From positions 1 through 64,000 of the forward strand of contig JAFXZF010000050.1 in assembly GCA_017541365.1 (NCBI GenBank): a stretch of 64,000 nucleotides of DNA, given 5' to 3'. Within the stretch, counting starts at the first letter, position 1. Each line of letters starts with the position of its first letter. The stretch comes from Prevotella sp. GTDB taxonomy: Bacteria > Bacteroidota > Bacteroidia > Bacteroidales > Bacteroidaceae. The position numbers and the translations under genes are program-made. Shown here one piece after another: positions 16,253 to 27,200 of the stretch. A model generated the notes under the pieces. That model ran no database searches. It saw only the letters and a list, made by a program, of their open reading frames with translations, and was not told the origin of the DNA.

Positions 16253-17446
16253 TCAAATGTACTCAAAATCTTCGAGGTCCTCTATCTCGTCCTCGTCGAT
16301 GTACTCTATGTCATCAGGAGTTGAGTCATCGTCTATTTCGCCTATTTCGGTATCAGCATTGCGGTCCTCGGCAAACACCTCATCTGCGAGTCGTGTGAGG
16401 TCCTTGTCACGGTGTACGAGTGTATCTTCGGCTATCACGCCTTGTATCTTGTTTGACTCGGCATTGAGTTCCTGCCACAATATATCTTTCAACTCGCTGA
16501 TGCCCATGCCCGTGACACTGCTTATAAACACTACCTGGAGGTCTTCTGGCAAATCATGTCGGAGCATCTCTATGAGTTCGTCGTCAAGCAGGTCACACTT
16601 TGTCACTGCCAGCACGCGATGCTTGTGTAGCATCTCGGGATTGAAGCGCTGCAGTTCGTTGAGCAGTAGCTCGTACTCCTTCTTTATATCGTCAGTATCG
16701 CCTGGCACCATAAAGAGCAATAACGAGTTGCGCTCTATGTGACGCAGGAAGCGTAGCCCCAGCCCCTTGCCCTCCGCAGCACCCTCTATAATACCTGGGA
16801 TGTCGGCCATGACAAACGACTGGTTATCTCTATAGCTCACAATACCTAGTGAGGGCTCGAGCGTGGTGAAGGGGTAATTGGCTATCTTAGGTTTTGCCGC
16901 CGACAAGCTGGAGAGCAGTGTTGACTTACCTGCATTGGGTAGTCCCACGAGACCCACGTCAGCGAGTAGTTTGAGTTCCATGATGATGGTCATCTCCTGC
17001 ATCGGCTCACCTGGCTGTGCATAGCGTGGGGCCTGATTGGTCGCTGTGCGGAATTGGAAGTTGCCCAGTCCACCTCTGCCACCCTTGAGCAGCACGACCT
17101 CCTGACCATCCTCCATCACGTCGCACACAAACTTGCCAGTATCGGCATCATATACCACCGTACCGCACGGCACATCGATATATACGTCCTTGCCGTCGGT
17201 GCCGTGACACTTGTCCCTGCCGCCGTTGCCACCATGTTCAGCAAAGATATGTCGCTGGTAGCGCAGGTGCAGCAATGTCCAGTAATTATGGTTGCCACGC
17301 AGTATGATGGAGCCCCCCTTGCCCCCATCGCCGCCATCAGGACCACCGTTGGGGTTGTACTTGATGTGCTTGAGGTGCATACTGCCCCTGCCACCCTTGC
17401 CAGAGCGGCATAATATTTTTACGTAGTCAACGAAATTACTTTCCAT
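16253..17446 (-). CDS. obgE: GTPase Obg
   Basis: This is an essential ribosome-associated GTPase. Residues 3-160 form the glycine-rich Obg fold ([27 protein letters not shown]). The G domain follows with [14 protein letters not shown] (P-loop), [16 protein letters not shown] (G3) and TKCDLL (G4). A C-terminal acidic tail of about 60 residues ends DLEDFEYI. The ATG at 17446 is chosen over a TTG two codons upstream. The gene comes after adk across a 163-bp gap holding 22-bp dyad repeats. Confidence 0.95.
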   Translation of the reverse strand: MESNFVDYVKILCRSGKGGRGSMHLKHIKYNPNGGPDGGDGGKGGSIILRGNHNYWTLLHLRYQRHIFAEHGGNGGRDKCHGTDGKDVYIDVPCGTVVYDADTGKFVCDVMEDGQEVVLLKGGRGGLGNFQFRTATNQAPRYAQPGEPMQEMTIIMELKLLADVGLVGLPNAGKSTLLSSLSAAKPKIANYPFTTLEPSLGIVSYRDNQSFVMADIPGIIEGAAEGKGLGLRFLRHIERNSLLLFMVPGDTDDIKKEYELLLNELQRFNPEMLHKHRVLAVTKCDLLDDELIEMLRHDLPEDLQVVFISSVTGMGISELKDILWQELNAESNKIQGVIAEDTLVHRDKDLTRLADEVFAEDRNADTEIGEIDDDSTPDDIEYIDEDEIEDLEDFEYI

Positions 17447-17471
17447 TGTCAAAACAAGTCATTTGTAAAAG

Positions 17472-17562
17472 GTATCCTTTTGGGGGGGCAAAACATATCC
17501 TTTTAGGAGCTAAAAGATGCCCTTTTAGGGGCTAAAAGATATCCTTTTCTGAGCCCTTTTGC
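17472..17562. repeat. 22-bp dyad repeats between adk and obg
   Basis: About four units of 22 bp run head to tail, each starting TATCC/TGCCC followed by CTTTTAGGRGCTAAAAGA-like dyads; the central two differ at only three positions. A run of seven G lies in the first unit. The same 22-bp pattern recurs at 38034-38160. Confidence 0.65.
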
Positions 17563-17609
17563 AACATGTTGAAATACAAATGGTTACAAAAGTGCTCAGA
17601 GAAGTTTTT

Positions 17610-18182
17610 TTAGCAGCCTTTTATCGCCTTGCTAATCTCGGCATAGATGCCGTCGATAGTGCCTACGCCCTGTATCTGAGCGTACTTGCCCTGCTCCTTG
17701 TAGAAATCCTTCAGTGGAAGGGTCTGTGAGTAATAGGTGTCGAGACGCTTCTTGGCTGTCTCCTCGTTGTCGTCAGCGCGACCAGAACTTGCACCGCGCG
17801 CTATGATGCGCTTGATGAGTTCCTCATCGGGTACCTCAAGACCAACTACTACGTTTACCTTTTCTCCACGCTCCTTCAGCATCTCGTCGAGAGCCTCAGC
17901 CTGTGCTATGGTACGTGGGAAACCGTCAAAGATGACACCAGGTATATCCTTGCCCTTAGAGTCAAGAGTAGCAGCAAGCATGTCGATGATGAGAGAGTCA
18001 GGTACGAGTTTGCCCTCATTGATGTACTGTGAAGCGGTCTTGCCCAGTTCTGTACCAGCCTTTATCTCTGCACGCAGTACATCGCCAGTGGAGATGTGTG
18101 CTACACCAAACTCTGCAATAATCTTGTCACTCTGTGTGCCCTTGCCTGAACCAGGAGCACCGAAAATTACGATATTCTTCAT
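17610..18182 (-). CDS. adk: Adenylate kinase
   Basis: The enzyme interconverts ATP + AMP and 2 ADP. The P-loop GAPGSGKGTQ is at residues 8-17, STGDVLRAE in the AMP-binding region, and GFPRTIAQAE near residue 85. At 190 residues it has the short LID (ARGASSGRADDN), without zinc cysteines. It lies 60 bp after hpt on the same strand and probably shares its promoter. Confidence 0.95.
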   Translation of the reverse strand: MKNIVIFGAPGSGKGTQSDKIIAEFGVAHISTGDVLRAEIKAGTELGKTASQYINEGKLVPDSLIIDMLAATLDSKGKDIPGVIFDGFPRTIAQAEALDEMLKERGEKVNVVVGLEVPDEELIKRIIARGASSGRADDNEETAKKRLDTYYSQTLPLKDFYKEQGKYAQIQGVGTIDGIYAEISKAIKGC

Positions 18183-18242
18183 TTTTTCTATTTTGTTATT
18201 ATTACGTTTTTTTCGTTATTCCGACATTTCGATATTTCGAAC

Positions 18243-18791
18243 TTAATCTTTTACCAAAGAATATATATTACGCAGGTTGCGCCCCTGGTGGTTGTAGTCC
18301 AAACCGTAGCCCACGATAAAGGCATCAGGCAGTTGCATGCCTACATACTTCACTTCCAGTCCCTTGACACGGAGTTTCTCTGGTTTGAATGAAAAAGCAC
18401 AGATCTCCATGCTGGCTGGATGTCTGGCAGTAAGCACCTCTTTGAGAAACTGCATGCTGTAACCTGTCTCCACGATATCCTCTATGATGACGACATGCCT
18501 GCCACTGATATCCTCACCTACGGGCAATTGCTCTATAATCTTGCCTGTCGATTCCAGTCCTTCGTAGCTCTTCAGTTTGGTGAACGCTATCTCACAGGGG
18601 AAATCTATACGTCTCAGCAGGTCGCCAGCAAAGACGAATGCACCATTGAGCACCACTATGAATACGGGATTCTTATCTGCATAATCGGCTGTGATGCGTC
18701 TTGCCACATCATCCACGGCACGATGTATCTCTGCCTCGGAGATGGTCTTCTCAAAAGTCTTGTCGAGTATGGTGATGCGCTCCGTTGTCAT
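18243..18791 (-). CDS. hpt: Hypoxanthine phosphoribosyltransferase
   Basis: This purine-salvage enzyme makes IMP or GMP from hypoxanthine or guanine and PRPP. The PRPP-binding motif VVIIEDIVETG is near residues 97-107, FVFAGDLLRRI near residue 52, and DAFIVGYGLDYN near residue 156. At 182 residues it has the usual length. It is the first gene of the minus-strand group hpt-adk-obg-pgeF and diverges from nnr. Confidence 0.95.
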   Translation of the reverse strand: MTTERITILDKTFEKTISEAEIHRAVDDVARRITADYADKNPVFIVVLNGAFVFAGDLLRRIDFPCEIAFTKLKSYEGLESTGKIIEQLPVGEDISGRHVVIIEDIVETGYSMQFLKEVLTARHPASMEICAFSFKPEKLRVKGLEVKYVGMQLPDAFIVGYGLDYNHQGRNLRNIYSLVKD

Positions 18792-18812
18792 ATTCTTATT
18801 CTTATTTTAGTG

Positions 18813-18820
18813 CAAAATTA
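18813..18820 (-). promoter_or_regulatory. -7 promoter box for hpt
   Basis: TAATTTTG on the minus strand, about 20 bases before the hpt ATG. Confidence 0.55.
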
Positions 18821-18863
18821 CAAATAAATAACGAAAACCACGACTAAATCGAAAACTTTTTTG

Positions 18864-18871
18864 TATTTTTG
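18864..18871 (+). promoter_or_regulatory. -7 promoter box for nnr
   Basis: TATTTTTG, about 37 bases before the nnr ATG; it diverges from the hpt promoter 45 bp away. Confidence 0.55.
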
Positions 18872-18908
18872 CAGTCAACTTTACATCGCAAAGCTCAGAT
18901 AGAACAAT

Positions 18909-20435
18909 ATGAAAATACTTACAGGTAAACAGATACATGAACTCGACCGCTACACTATAGAGCATGAGCCCATCACGAGCATCAACCTCATGGAGCGCGC
19001 AGCCACTGCGCTGACAAAGGCTATCACTGCACGATGGGACACCGAGACACCCTTCGTGGTTTTTGCCGGACCAGGCAACAATGGCGGCGATGCACTGGCG
19101 GTGACACGCCAGCTATTGGACAAAGGCTATGACGCCACGGCATACCTCTTCAACGTGAAGGGCGCACTGTCACCTGACTGTACTGTCAACCGCGACCGCC
19201 TGAACAAGCAATACGGCGGAAAACTCGTGGAGATAACACGCGAGTTTGAACCACCACACCTCACCGCCGACGTGGTAGTCATCGACGGGTTGTTCGGCTC
19301 TGGGGTCAACAAACCACTCGGGGGCGGATTTGCCGCCATGGTAAACTACATCAACCTCTCTCCCTCCAAGGTAGTAAGCATCGACATGCCATCAGGACTG
19401 ATGACGGAGGACAATACATACAACGTGAGTCAAAACATCATACGAGCAGACCTCACACTGACGCTGGGCATGAAGAAATTCTGCATGATGATGGCTGACA
19501 ACCACCAGTATATCGGTCAATTGGAAGTGCTCGACATAGGACTCAGCCAGGAATTTATCGATGCCACAGAGGCCCACTGCACCATACTCGACGAACAGAC
19601 AGTACGGAGAATGATGAAGGCACGCAGCGACTTTGCCCACAAAGGCACCATGGGACACGCCATGCTCATAGCAGGCAGCTACGGTATGGCTGGCGCAGCA
19701 ATACTAGCAGCAAAAGCCTGCCTACGCTCCGGAGTGGGAAAAGTCACGGTGCATACACCACGCAAGAACAACGACATAATGCAAATCAGTGTGCCAGAAG
19801 CCATAGTACAGCAAGACCGAGATGACGAGTGCTACTCAGAACCTGCCAACACCACGGGCTGCAATGCTGCAGGAATAGGACCCGGACTGGGCACAGCCGA
19901 CAGCAGTGCCGTGGCACTTATGACCCAGATACGCAGCACCAAGATGCCAATGGTCATCGATGCCGATGCCCTCAACATACTCGCTACACACCGCTCATGG
20001 CTCACACAACTGCCTGAAAGTATCATCTTCACCCCCCACCCTAAAGAACTCGACCGACTGTGCGATATCAGTCCTGCCAACGACTATGACCGTCTCATGC
20101 GGGCACGTGACCTGGCACAGCGACTTCACGGCTATGTGATACTCAAGGGGCATCACAGCGCGCTGTGCCTGCCCAACGGCCACATTATATTCAACAGCAC
20201 TGGCAACAGCGGCATGGCAACAGCAGGTTCAGGTGACGTGCTCACAGGCATCATCACCGCACTGCTCGCTCGTGGATACTCACCAGAAGAGGCTGCAACG
20301 GCAGGTATGTATCTGCATGGTCTCGCAGGTGATTATGCTGCCCGTGACCTCGGCGTGGAGAGTCTCATCGCCAGCGACATAATAGCCTACCTCTCCAAAG
20401 CCTTCCACAAAACAGCCTTTACAGAAACAGCATGA
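18909..20435 (+). CDS. nnr: Bifunctional NAD(P)H-hydrate repair enzyme Nnr (epimerase + dehydratase)
   Basis: This enzyme repairs damaged NADH and NADPH. Residues 1-215 are the NnrE (YjeF_N) epimerase, with FAGPGNNGGDALAV near residue 51. Residues 225-505 are the NnrD ADP-dependent dehydratase, with HKGTMGHAMLIAGSYGMAGA near residue 243 and NSGMATAGSGDVLTGI near residue 433. At 508 residues the fusion has normal length. It overlaps licD by 4 bp (ATGA), so the two are co-translated. Confidence 0.94.
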   Translation: MKILTGKQIHELDRYTIEHEPITSINLMERAATALTKAITARWDTETPFVVFAGPGNNGGDALAVTRQLLDKGYDATAYLFNVKGALSPDCTVNRDRLNKQYGGKLVEITREFEPPHLTADVVVIDGLFGSGVNKPLGGGFAAMVNYINLSPSKVVSIDMPSGLMTEDNTYNVSQNIIRADLTLTLGMKKFCMMMADNHQYIGQLEVLDIGLSQEFIDATEAHCTILDEQTVRRMMKARSDFAHKGTMGHAMLIAGSYGMAGAAILAAKACLRSGVGKVTVHTPRKNNDIMQISVPEAIVQQDRDDECYSEPANTTGCNAAGIGPGLGTADSSAVALMTQIRSTKMPMVIDADALNILATHRSWLTQLPESIIFTPHPKELDRLCDISPANDYDRLMRARDLAQRLHGYVILKGHHSALCLPNGHIIFNSTGNSGMATAGSGDVLTGIITALLARGYSPEEAATAGMYLHGLAGDYAARDLGVESLIASDIIAYLSKAFHKTAFTETA

Positions 20436-21301
20436 AAGAACTGACTCCACAGGAACTGACAGAATGGAAGCGCATCATCACCGATGTACTACGTGAATTT
20501 CATGACATTTGCCGTCGTAACGGTCTGACATACTACGGCATCGGGGGCACCGCAATCGGCGCAGTACGCCATAAGGGCATCATACCATGGGATGATGACA
20601 TCGACGTCGGCATGCCACGTCCTGACTTTGACCGTTTCGTAGAGATATGCCGCACTACCGACTTGGGCGACTATGAATTAGTGTCAGCAGAGACACACCC
20701 CGACTACAATCTGTCATTCCCTAAGTTCTGCAATAGAAATACCACACTCATAGAGCGAGCAGACACTCCATGCGTCATAGGACTTTTCATCGACATCTTT
20801 CCCCTTGACAACACCAGCGATGACAAGAGAGAAGCAGAGTCTCTCGTGAGACAATTCACAAAACTGCGCAACCGCTACGAAGCTCTCTGCACCCATACCT
20901 CTTTTTCACAACATATAAATCTACTCAAAACGCCTCATGAGTGGGGACGCTTCGTGGTGAAGACCATCGGGTACTTCTTCCGCCCATACATGAAGAGACA
21001 CTACATCAACAAGATGAATGCTATCATGCGTAAATATCCATACGACTCAACAGACCATATAATAAACTATGGCGGAGCCTACGGCATACGTGAACTGTTC
21101 AGTAAAGACATTCTTGACGGCAAACCCGCCAGTATGCCATTTGAAGATATCACGATAGACCTCATGCCAGACTATGACAAATACCTTCGCGGCATATATG
21201 GCGACTATATGAAAATGCCTCCAGAAGAAAAGCGCATAGCTCATCATCTGAAGGCATTCTACGACCTACACAAACGTGTAGATAACCCTTTGGTTTCCTA
21301 A
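20432..21301 (+). CDS. LicD-family phosphotransferase
   Basis: The 289-residue protein has the LicD core: YYGIGGTAIGAVRHKG then IIPWDDDIDVGMPRPDFDRF at about residues 32-68, where the DDD cluster binds metal. LicD enzymes transfer phospho-alcohols (phosphocholine in bacteria; ribitol phosphate by the animal relatives fukutin and FKRP) to glycans. No signal peptide or membrane helix is evident, so it probably acts in the cytoplasm. The start overlaps nnr. It converges on and overlaps by 4 bp a two-gene unit encoding a cytidylyltransferase and an SDR. The substrate is not known. Confidence 0.88.
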   Translation: MKELTPQELTEWKRIITDVLREFHDICRRNGLTYYGIGGTAIGAVRHKGIIPWDDDIDVGMPRPDFDRFVEICRTTDLGDYELVSAETHPDYNLSFPKFCNRNTTLIERADTPCVIGLFIDIFPLDNTSDDKREAESLVRQFTKLRNRYEALCTHTSFSQHINLLKTPHEWGRFVVKTIGYFFRPYMKRHYINKMNAIMRKYPYDSTDHIINYGGAYGIRELFSKDILDGKPASMPFEDITIDLMPDYDKYLRGIYGDYMKMPPEEKRIAHHLKAFYDLHKRVDNPLVS

Positions 21302-22320
21302 TCTCTTAATATCTCTATAGTTCTCTTTACTGCATCCTCCATATCATATTGGGGGATGAATCCTATCTGTTTAATACGCTCGTTTGAAAGTATTGCCTGC
21401 GTGGCTATTGAGTAGCCTGCCTGTTCTGTCGCATCCGGTATGTCATACACCACACTCTTGCCGTTATATTCTGCACACAGACGGGCAAAATCCCTAAGGT
21501 GAACATTGGTTCTCTCACTGCTCACATTGTATGCCATACCATACTCGCCATTCAATAGTACTGTAATCAATCCCATTACAGCATCTGCCACATATATGTA
21601 TGAGAAAAACTGCATACCATTACTCTTCAGTACGATATCCTCTCCCACCACAGCCTTTTGGATAAACTGCGACGAGGCTTTAGTGTCAGTCATCAGCATA
21701 GTAGGACCGAATATCCTGCACAGCCTTACTATCTTCACCTTTACCCCTCTCTCTGTCTTATATGACTGGCACATAGCCTCAGCTGAGCGTTTTGACTCAT
21801 TATAGCAGGCACGGGCATTTCCCAAGTTCAGTTTGCCATTGCTATCCTCGTCAAAAACCTCATCACTGACCGCATTTCCATAAACCTCATTCGTAGATGT
21901 ATAAATGACAGTCGCACCGGTACTCTCAGCAAGGTTCAGAGCATGCTCTGCTCCCTTCAGATTTATCATCATCGTTTCCACGGGGTACTTAGAGTAAGCC
22001 AACGGATGAGTGTTACTTGCCATGGGGATTATGTAGTCAACAATGATATCTTTAGGGAATGGCGCACAGACATCATGTTCAAGAAACTCAAAGTTAGTAT
22101 TGTCAAAATACTCTCCCAATCTTTCTTTCGCCTTATCCTTGCTCCTTCCAACAGCTATTACCTTCACATCGCCTAACGCCATCAGTGCATCAATGAGCAT
22201 GACACCTACCATACCCGTTGCACCCGTGACGAGAAAACTTTTCCCACGAAGTTCATCTACGCCCTTTACGGATAGGATGTTACTTATATCTTCCCTGTAT
22301 AGCCTATGTCCCTTGTTCAT
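21298..22320 (-). CDS. NAD-dependent epimerase/dehydratase (extended SDR)
   Basis: The 340-residue protein has the nucleotide-binding GATGMVG near residue 33 and the catalytic YNESK (Tyr-x3-Lys) near residue 168, with STNEVYG before it. These are hallmarks of extended SDR enzymes acting on nucleotide sugars. It is two bases downstream of the cytidylyltransferase gene, so they form an operon and may use a shared CDP-linked intermediate (inference). Its end overlaps that of licD by 4 bp tail to tail. Confidence 0.85.
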   Translation of the reverse strand: MNKGHRLYREDISNILSVKGVDELRGKSFLVTGATGMVGVMLIDALMALGDVKVIAVGRSKDKAKERLGEYFDNTNFEFLEHDVCAPFPKDIIVDYIIPMASNTHPLAYSKYPVETMMINLKGAEHALNLAESTGATVIYTSTNEVYGNAVSDEVFDEDSNGKLNLGNARACYNESKRSAEAMCQSYKTERGVKVKIVRLCRIFGPTMLMTDTKASSQFIQKAVVGEDIVLKSNGMQFFSYIYVADAVMGLITVLLNGEYGMAYNVSSERTNVHLRDFARLCAEYNGKSVVYDIPDATEQAGYSIATQAILSNERIKQIGFIPQYDMEDAVKRTIEILRD

Positions 22321-22322
22321 TA

Positions 22323-23045
22323 TTACTTTAACCAGTTATCCTTACCTTTGGTTAGATAGCCTTTAAACAATTCAAGGTCATCTTTTGTCGTCAACTTTAT
22401 ATTCTTATCCGAGCCTTTGGCGAAATGCAGGCGAACTCCCAATTCTACCATCATGGTATTGGTATAGTGAGAACCATATATACCAATTTCTTTATCAAAA
22501 GCCTCGTGATATTTCTCATCAAGCAAATCATAGCGATAAGCCTGAGGTGTTGACACTCTGCGTAATGTCTCACGGGGTATAAATTGCGTAGTAGTCCGTT
22601 CATCGTCCTTGCTTACAACAAAAATCTGCTCATTGTAAGGCAGAGAGGTCACCGCATTTCCATATTGCTGTGCCTTTTCTATGACATCGGTAAGCACGGT
22701 GTCGTCTATCATAGGACGGATGCCATCATGTATTATCACAATGTCATCTTTATTTATTTTTCCTTCAAGGTTATATACTCCATTGCGTATGGACTCCTGC
22801 GCAGAACCTCCGCCCTTTATTATCCATTTCAACTTCGTTATGTTGAACTGGTTGGCATAAGCCTGCACCATATTCTCCCATCCTTCTATACACACCACCT
22901 CTATAGCATCGACCATCGGATGGTTCTGGAATCCTTCCAACGTGTATATCAAAATGGGTTTGTCATACACATTAATAAACTGCTTGGGTATGTCCTGTCC
23001 CATACGATTTCCAGAACCTCCTGCTATTATTATTGCAATATTCAT
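22323..23045 (-). CDS. IspD/TarI-family cytidylyltransferase
   Basis: The 240-residue protein has the cytidylyltransferase start IIAGGSGNRMGQDIPKQF (residues 5-22) and IIHDGIRPMI near residue 104, with LTTKDDLELF near the end. The family includes IspD (CDP-methylerythritol) and TarI/Bcs1 (CDP-ribitol), and the sequence alone does not settle the substrate. Neighbours are an SDR and a convergent LicD transferase rather than isoprenoid genes. This favours a CDP-alditol donor for surface glycan decoration (inference). Confidence 0.85.
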   Translation of the reverse strand: MNIAIIIAGGSGNRMGQDIPKQFINVYDKPILIYTLEGFQNHPMVDAIEVVCIEGWENMVQAYANQFNITKLKWIIKGGGSAQESIRNGVYNLEGKINKDDIVIIHDGIRPMIDDTVLTDVIEKAQQYGNAVTSLPYNEQIFVVSKDDERTTTQFIPRETLRRVSTPQAYRYDLLDEKYHEAFDKEIGIYGSHYTNTMMVELGVRLHFAKGSDKNIKLTTKDDLELFKGYLTKGKDNWLK

Positions 23046-23065
23046 TTCTTATTTTTTTACGCCAA

Positions 23066-23073
23066 CAAAGGTA
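23066..23073 (-). promoter_or_regulatory. -7 promoter box for the cytidylyltransferase-SDR operon
   Basis: TACCTTTG on the minus strand, about 20 bases upstream of the ATG at 23045. Confidence 0.55.
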
Positions 23074-23122
23074 CTTCTTTTTCCTCAACTGAACAAATTT
23101 GGAGATTATTTTTTACAAATAA

Positions 23123-24280
23123 TCAGAGTTTGGAGATTCTAATGCGGGTGCACTGCACCATTTCCTTATTGGTGGAATACGCCACATAAAGGTACCCTCC
23201 ATATATCATTGCCTTGGGGTAACTGTAGCCGATGGTCTTATATCTGCCGGCATAGCGTTGCTGTGGCAAATCGGCATGGTGTCCCGACCGTAGCATATAT
23301 GCTCTGTCATAGCAACGTCCGTCTTTGCTCAGCATTATGGTGAGAGGCACACGGGGCTTCTTCTCGGTTATGGGATTGTTTACTATGTACGCAGTACCGT
23401 CGGGCAGGTTGCCGGCACACTGTTTGGCGCGCGAATCGGGAATATTAGTCGGCATAGCCCTACTCCATGTTTCGCCCCTGTCAAGACTTTTTGCCGACAG
23501 TATGCGGTGCGAACTACGCTGGTCGCGCATGGTCATTATAAGCGTGCTATCCTCTTGAAAGAAGAAACTGGGTTCGAGTTCCGCCGACTGCTTGCCATTG
23601 GGAGTTGCTGCAAACTTGCCCCTGTGCCATCCACTGCGCCCTGTAAGCTCATCGGTATATATGGGGCATAGTGTCATGCCAGGCATGAGATGCACCGCTC
23701 CCACCAACCGACCATCGCTCATGCGGTGAGGGTCTTGTTCCATAATGCCCACAATAGATGTGCCGTCATTCCACGTCACCTCTTGTGGTTTGCTCCATAT
23801 CGTGCCATCTGTAGTTTCCACATAATATGTCTGGCACATCTGCGGAACGGTGTCATGCCTCCACACGTTGAGGTATGCTACCAAGCGACCATCCGTCTGT
23901 ACCCATCCACCCGAGGTGCAGTGACAGCCAGCCATAATGGGAGAAAGGCGCACGGGAAGAGTCCACGTCCTACCGTCATCATCACTACTGCTATATGCCA
24001 CCCACGTGTCGTCGCTGTCCTCATCCTTCGCCGAACTCTGCCACATACAGAACAGTCTGTTCCCATATGCCGACATCACAGCACCATTGGCATAACAGTC
24101 GGTTGTGTCGGAGGCATTGTATATAGTAAAGGTTTCGGACTCAGGCGCATATTGCAGTCCGAGAGTTGACCTGTCGTTTGGGTTGAACAGAGATTCAGCC
24201 ATACAAAAATGAGCATCGCCAGCTATCAAGACCTGATAACTGACGAGCATCATAACAAATATGTATGTAATTCGTTTCAC
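23123..24280 (-). CDS. Exo-alpha-sialidase-like exported protein (BNR repeats)
   Basis: The 385-residue protein has a signal peptide (about residues 1-22) and Asp-box repeats, SSDDDGRTWTLP near residue 98 and SLDRGETWSRA near residue 268, as in six-bladed sialidase propellers. Conserved Arg residues occur (for example MRDQRSSHR near residue 252), but the arginine triad cannot be confirmed by eye. Members of this family may cleave sialic acid or other glycans. It follows sprA by 13 bp on the same strand. Confidence 0.75.
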   Translation of the reverse strand: MKRITYIFVMMLVSYQVLIAGDAHFCMAESLFNPNDRSTLGLQYAPESETFTIYNASDTTDCYANGAVMSAYGNRLFCMWQSSAKDEDSDDTWVAYSSSDDDGRTWTLPVRLSPIMAGCHCTSGGWVQTDGRLVAYLNVWRHDTVPQMCQTYYVETTDGTIWSKPQEVTWNDGTSIVGIMEQDPHRMSDGRLVGAVHLMPGMTLCPIYTDELTGRSGWHRGKFAATPNGKQSAELEPSFFFQEDSTLIMTMRDQRSSHRILSAKSLDRGETWSRAMPTNIPDSRAKQCAGNLPDGTAYIVNNPITEKKPRVPLTIMLSKDGRCYDRAYMLRSGHHADLPQQRYAGRYKTIGYSYPKAMIYGGYLYVAYSTNKEMVQCTRIRISKL

Positions 24281-24293
24281 GCCAATGTCATTA

Positions 24294-27200
24294 TTACCTC
24301 GTCAACGAGAACTTCATGGAAACTCCGAAATCCTGAGTCACCGTAGGATAGCTGCCAGACGACAGAAGCGGTGTGTTACTCTGACGGTCGTAGTAAAGAC
24401 TCATAGTGAGCAGACGGGAGAGAGTGTAGTCGGCAGTAAAAGCGAGTTTGAAAGCCGTATTGCCCGATGTGGCGGTAGACGTTACGGTAGCAATGTCACG
24501 CGTAATAGCTGCCTGACGGCGATAACTCAGATCCATACGTAGGCTAAGGTCGTGAGCAAAGTCTGTCTTGCCCTTTGACTTTGTGGTCTTAGTGGATTTC
24601 GAATTATTGTCATCATCATCGCCATTACCACTCCTGTTCTTGCTCTTGGCTGCCTTGAGGGCACGGCTCTTGGCGAAGCGGAAATCATTTATCTTATACC
24701 CCATTCCAAAAACCCAGTCCTTTGATGTCGTCTCATTGATCTGCACACTGGTCATGGAGAGACTGAGCACACGGGTAGTACGGTACTCTGCCTTGAGAGT
24801 CATGTTGTTCTTAAGGGTAACATCAACTCCGAGCAGTGGTGAGAATGACTCATTGATGCTCACTGTAGAAACATTGAACATGGAACTTGGTGAAGGGTCA
24901 CCAGTGGTAGCATCTGTAATAAAACCTATCTCATCGCCCATAGCTTTCTGGAAAGAACTGTATGAACTATAAGAACCTACAGAGTAGATGCTCTTGTAAC
25001 CATGATTGATATTGACACTCTTGAAGCGTTCACGGAACCATGTAAGCTGGCTCAGTCCGCTGTAGCGCAGAGTCCAGTTGGGCAACATGCTGGCAATAGT
25101 GGGGAAAATGCTCAGACCGCTGTAGCCAGTATAGGCATTGAGAAAGGCAGGTATCATGACATCTGCACTATAAGGTTTGACAGGTGTCTTGGTGGGATCG
25201 AAACGAGTACCGCTCATGGTGCTATTGACAGGGTAACGTGTACCCGCATACTGGCTCTCAACACGTGAGCGATAAGTGCCTAAGAGACTGCAGAACTTCT
25301 CAAACGATGCTGAGCGATAGCCGCTGGTGGCATCTCCGGTACCCTCGAAGGCTGACTTTATGCTTATGGTCGTCATAGAGAAGCTACCACTCTGAGTAGT
25401 AGGTGTTGACTCATACATAAACTGTATAGACTTAGACTTTGACTGCGTATGAGCCATGTTAACGTCAATCTTAAGATTACGTATGGGCTCTACCGTAAGT
25501 TTTACCTGAAGGTCACGTGTGAGAGTAGTTGATGCAGGGGTTGACACATTCTCATCACTGCTCAGTAGCCATCCATTGGATTTTGCCTTTGAGATGTAGT
25601 CGTCATCTATAAAACCGAATGCGAAGTCAAGGCCTGGCGCCATCGTATCATAACCTGAACGCTGTCCAAAAACATCGCCGACATTAGGTGTGAAGCCTGG
25701 CAAGGTCATACCATACTGTGTGCGGTAAGTGACACCTATGCTACGCACCATCATGGCAAGGCGTGCGGCACTCTGGGCAAACTTGTACCACTTGAGGTCA
25801 TCCAATGGTGGTAAAGCTACGACGCTGAGTTTTATCTTCACCGCAGTATCACCCTTGTTGATGATTTTTATCCTATTGTCATCTACCTTTTTGTATTTTA
25901 TGGGGACTATCTTACCATCCTCACCGCGGGCAGTAACGACTAAGCGTTTTGACTTCTTGCCATGAGCTACTACCAACTGCGTATCGGCAGCAAGGGTCAG
26001 TTCTTTTACAAAGGTGTTCTTAGATGTAGCCTCTTTGCTCTTGTTGTCCTTAGCCTCCGTTATCTCTTTCGAGTCTTTTTTCTCTTTGGAGTCTTTCTTG
26101 GTGTTTTTTGTATTTTTACTATTGCGCCTTGGGCTTTTGGCAAAACGCTCATTAGCTTTCTTTAGGAATGGAGAGTGATTGTAGAGTTTCTCCAGATTCA
26201 GCGTACCATTGAGGCTTATGACACGATTATTGGTTATGGTATTTCCATACTTCACCACCCCGTCCTCCTCGGCACCACGTGCCCAGTGATATGTCGCACT
26301 GTAAGACGCATCAGCATTGAGCCAGTCAAAGATAGGTATAAGATTGAGTGGCAACTGGTAGGATGCCGTGAATGACTGATTGTAGTCGAGTGGAGTACCC
26401 ATGTGCTTGATACTCTGCCACACGGAGTCCTTCCATGCCTGATATTGCTCGGGGTACAGGTCTTTATTGACCTGTAGATAAGGTTCCTCAATCTCTGCCT
26501 GTGTAGCACTCTGGAATGACATGTGAAGATTACGTGTGAGGTCCCATCTCAACTGCAGACTGCGATCCCAGAGGAAACGGGAGTTCCACGTTGCCGGGAT
26601 GCTGGATGAAGATCCAAGATCTTCAAGGTCGCGCTCCTGCAACTCATAGTAATAGCGTGTCATCTCGGTGTTAAACGCTATGCTTTGCGGCATATAGTTG
26701 AGAGCAAACTTCTTAAGTATGTCGTAGTACTTTGACTTTGACTTTATCTTTTTGAAAGGCTCGAATGATTTATATACGGGTGACCAGGAGTATGCCAATG
26801 CTCCCTTCCATGTATCCTCATTCTCATAGACTGTAGTGCTACCCTCTGTATGAGAGTGAGAGTGAGAGTAACTGAAGGTAAAGTTGGCTGGATCATAAGG
26901 CATAGGATGTCCTTTCGTGGCAATTCCTACGCGCACACCGGTGAGAGCGAAGTTTTTAGACACTCTCTTGGTAACAGCTATGCTCTCTATGGAGTCGCGC
27001 TCATGGTTGTCTGCAGCGGTTTCAAGGGCATCCTCCAACTTCATATCGGTGTCGAGAGGATTATATTTGGGCGAGGTGCGCTCGCGCGTGACGCTATAAT
27101 AAAGAGGTGCAGTAACCTTGGCTTTCTCGGGGAAGAATTTGCCCAATTCCAAAGAAGTAGTGATACTATATGTAGCATACTTGTCTGTCGTTCGTTCCAT

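Noticed and set aside
17472..17490. Riboswitch upstream of obg
   Set aside because: The gap is explained by 22-bp dyad repeats, and no conserved aptamer core was seen.
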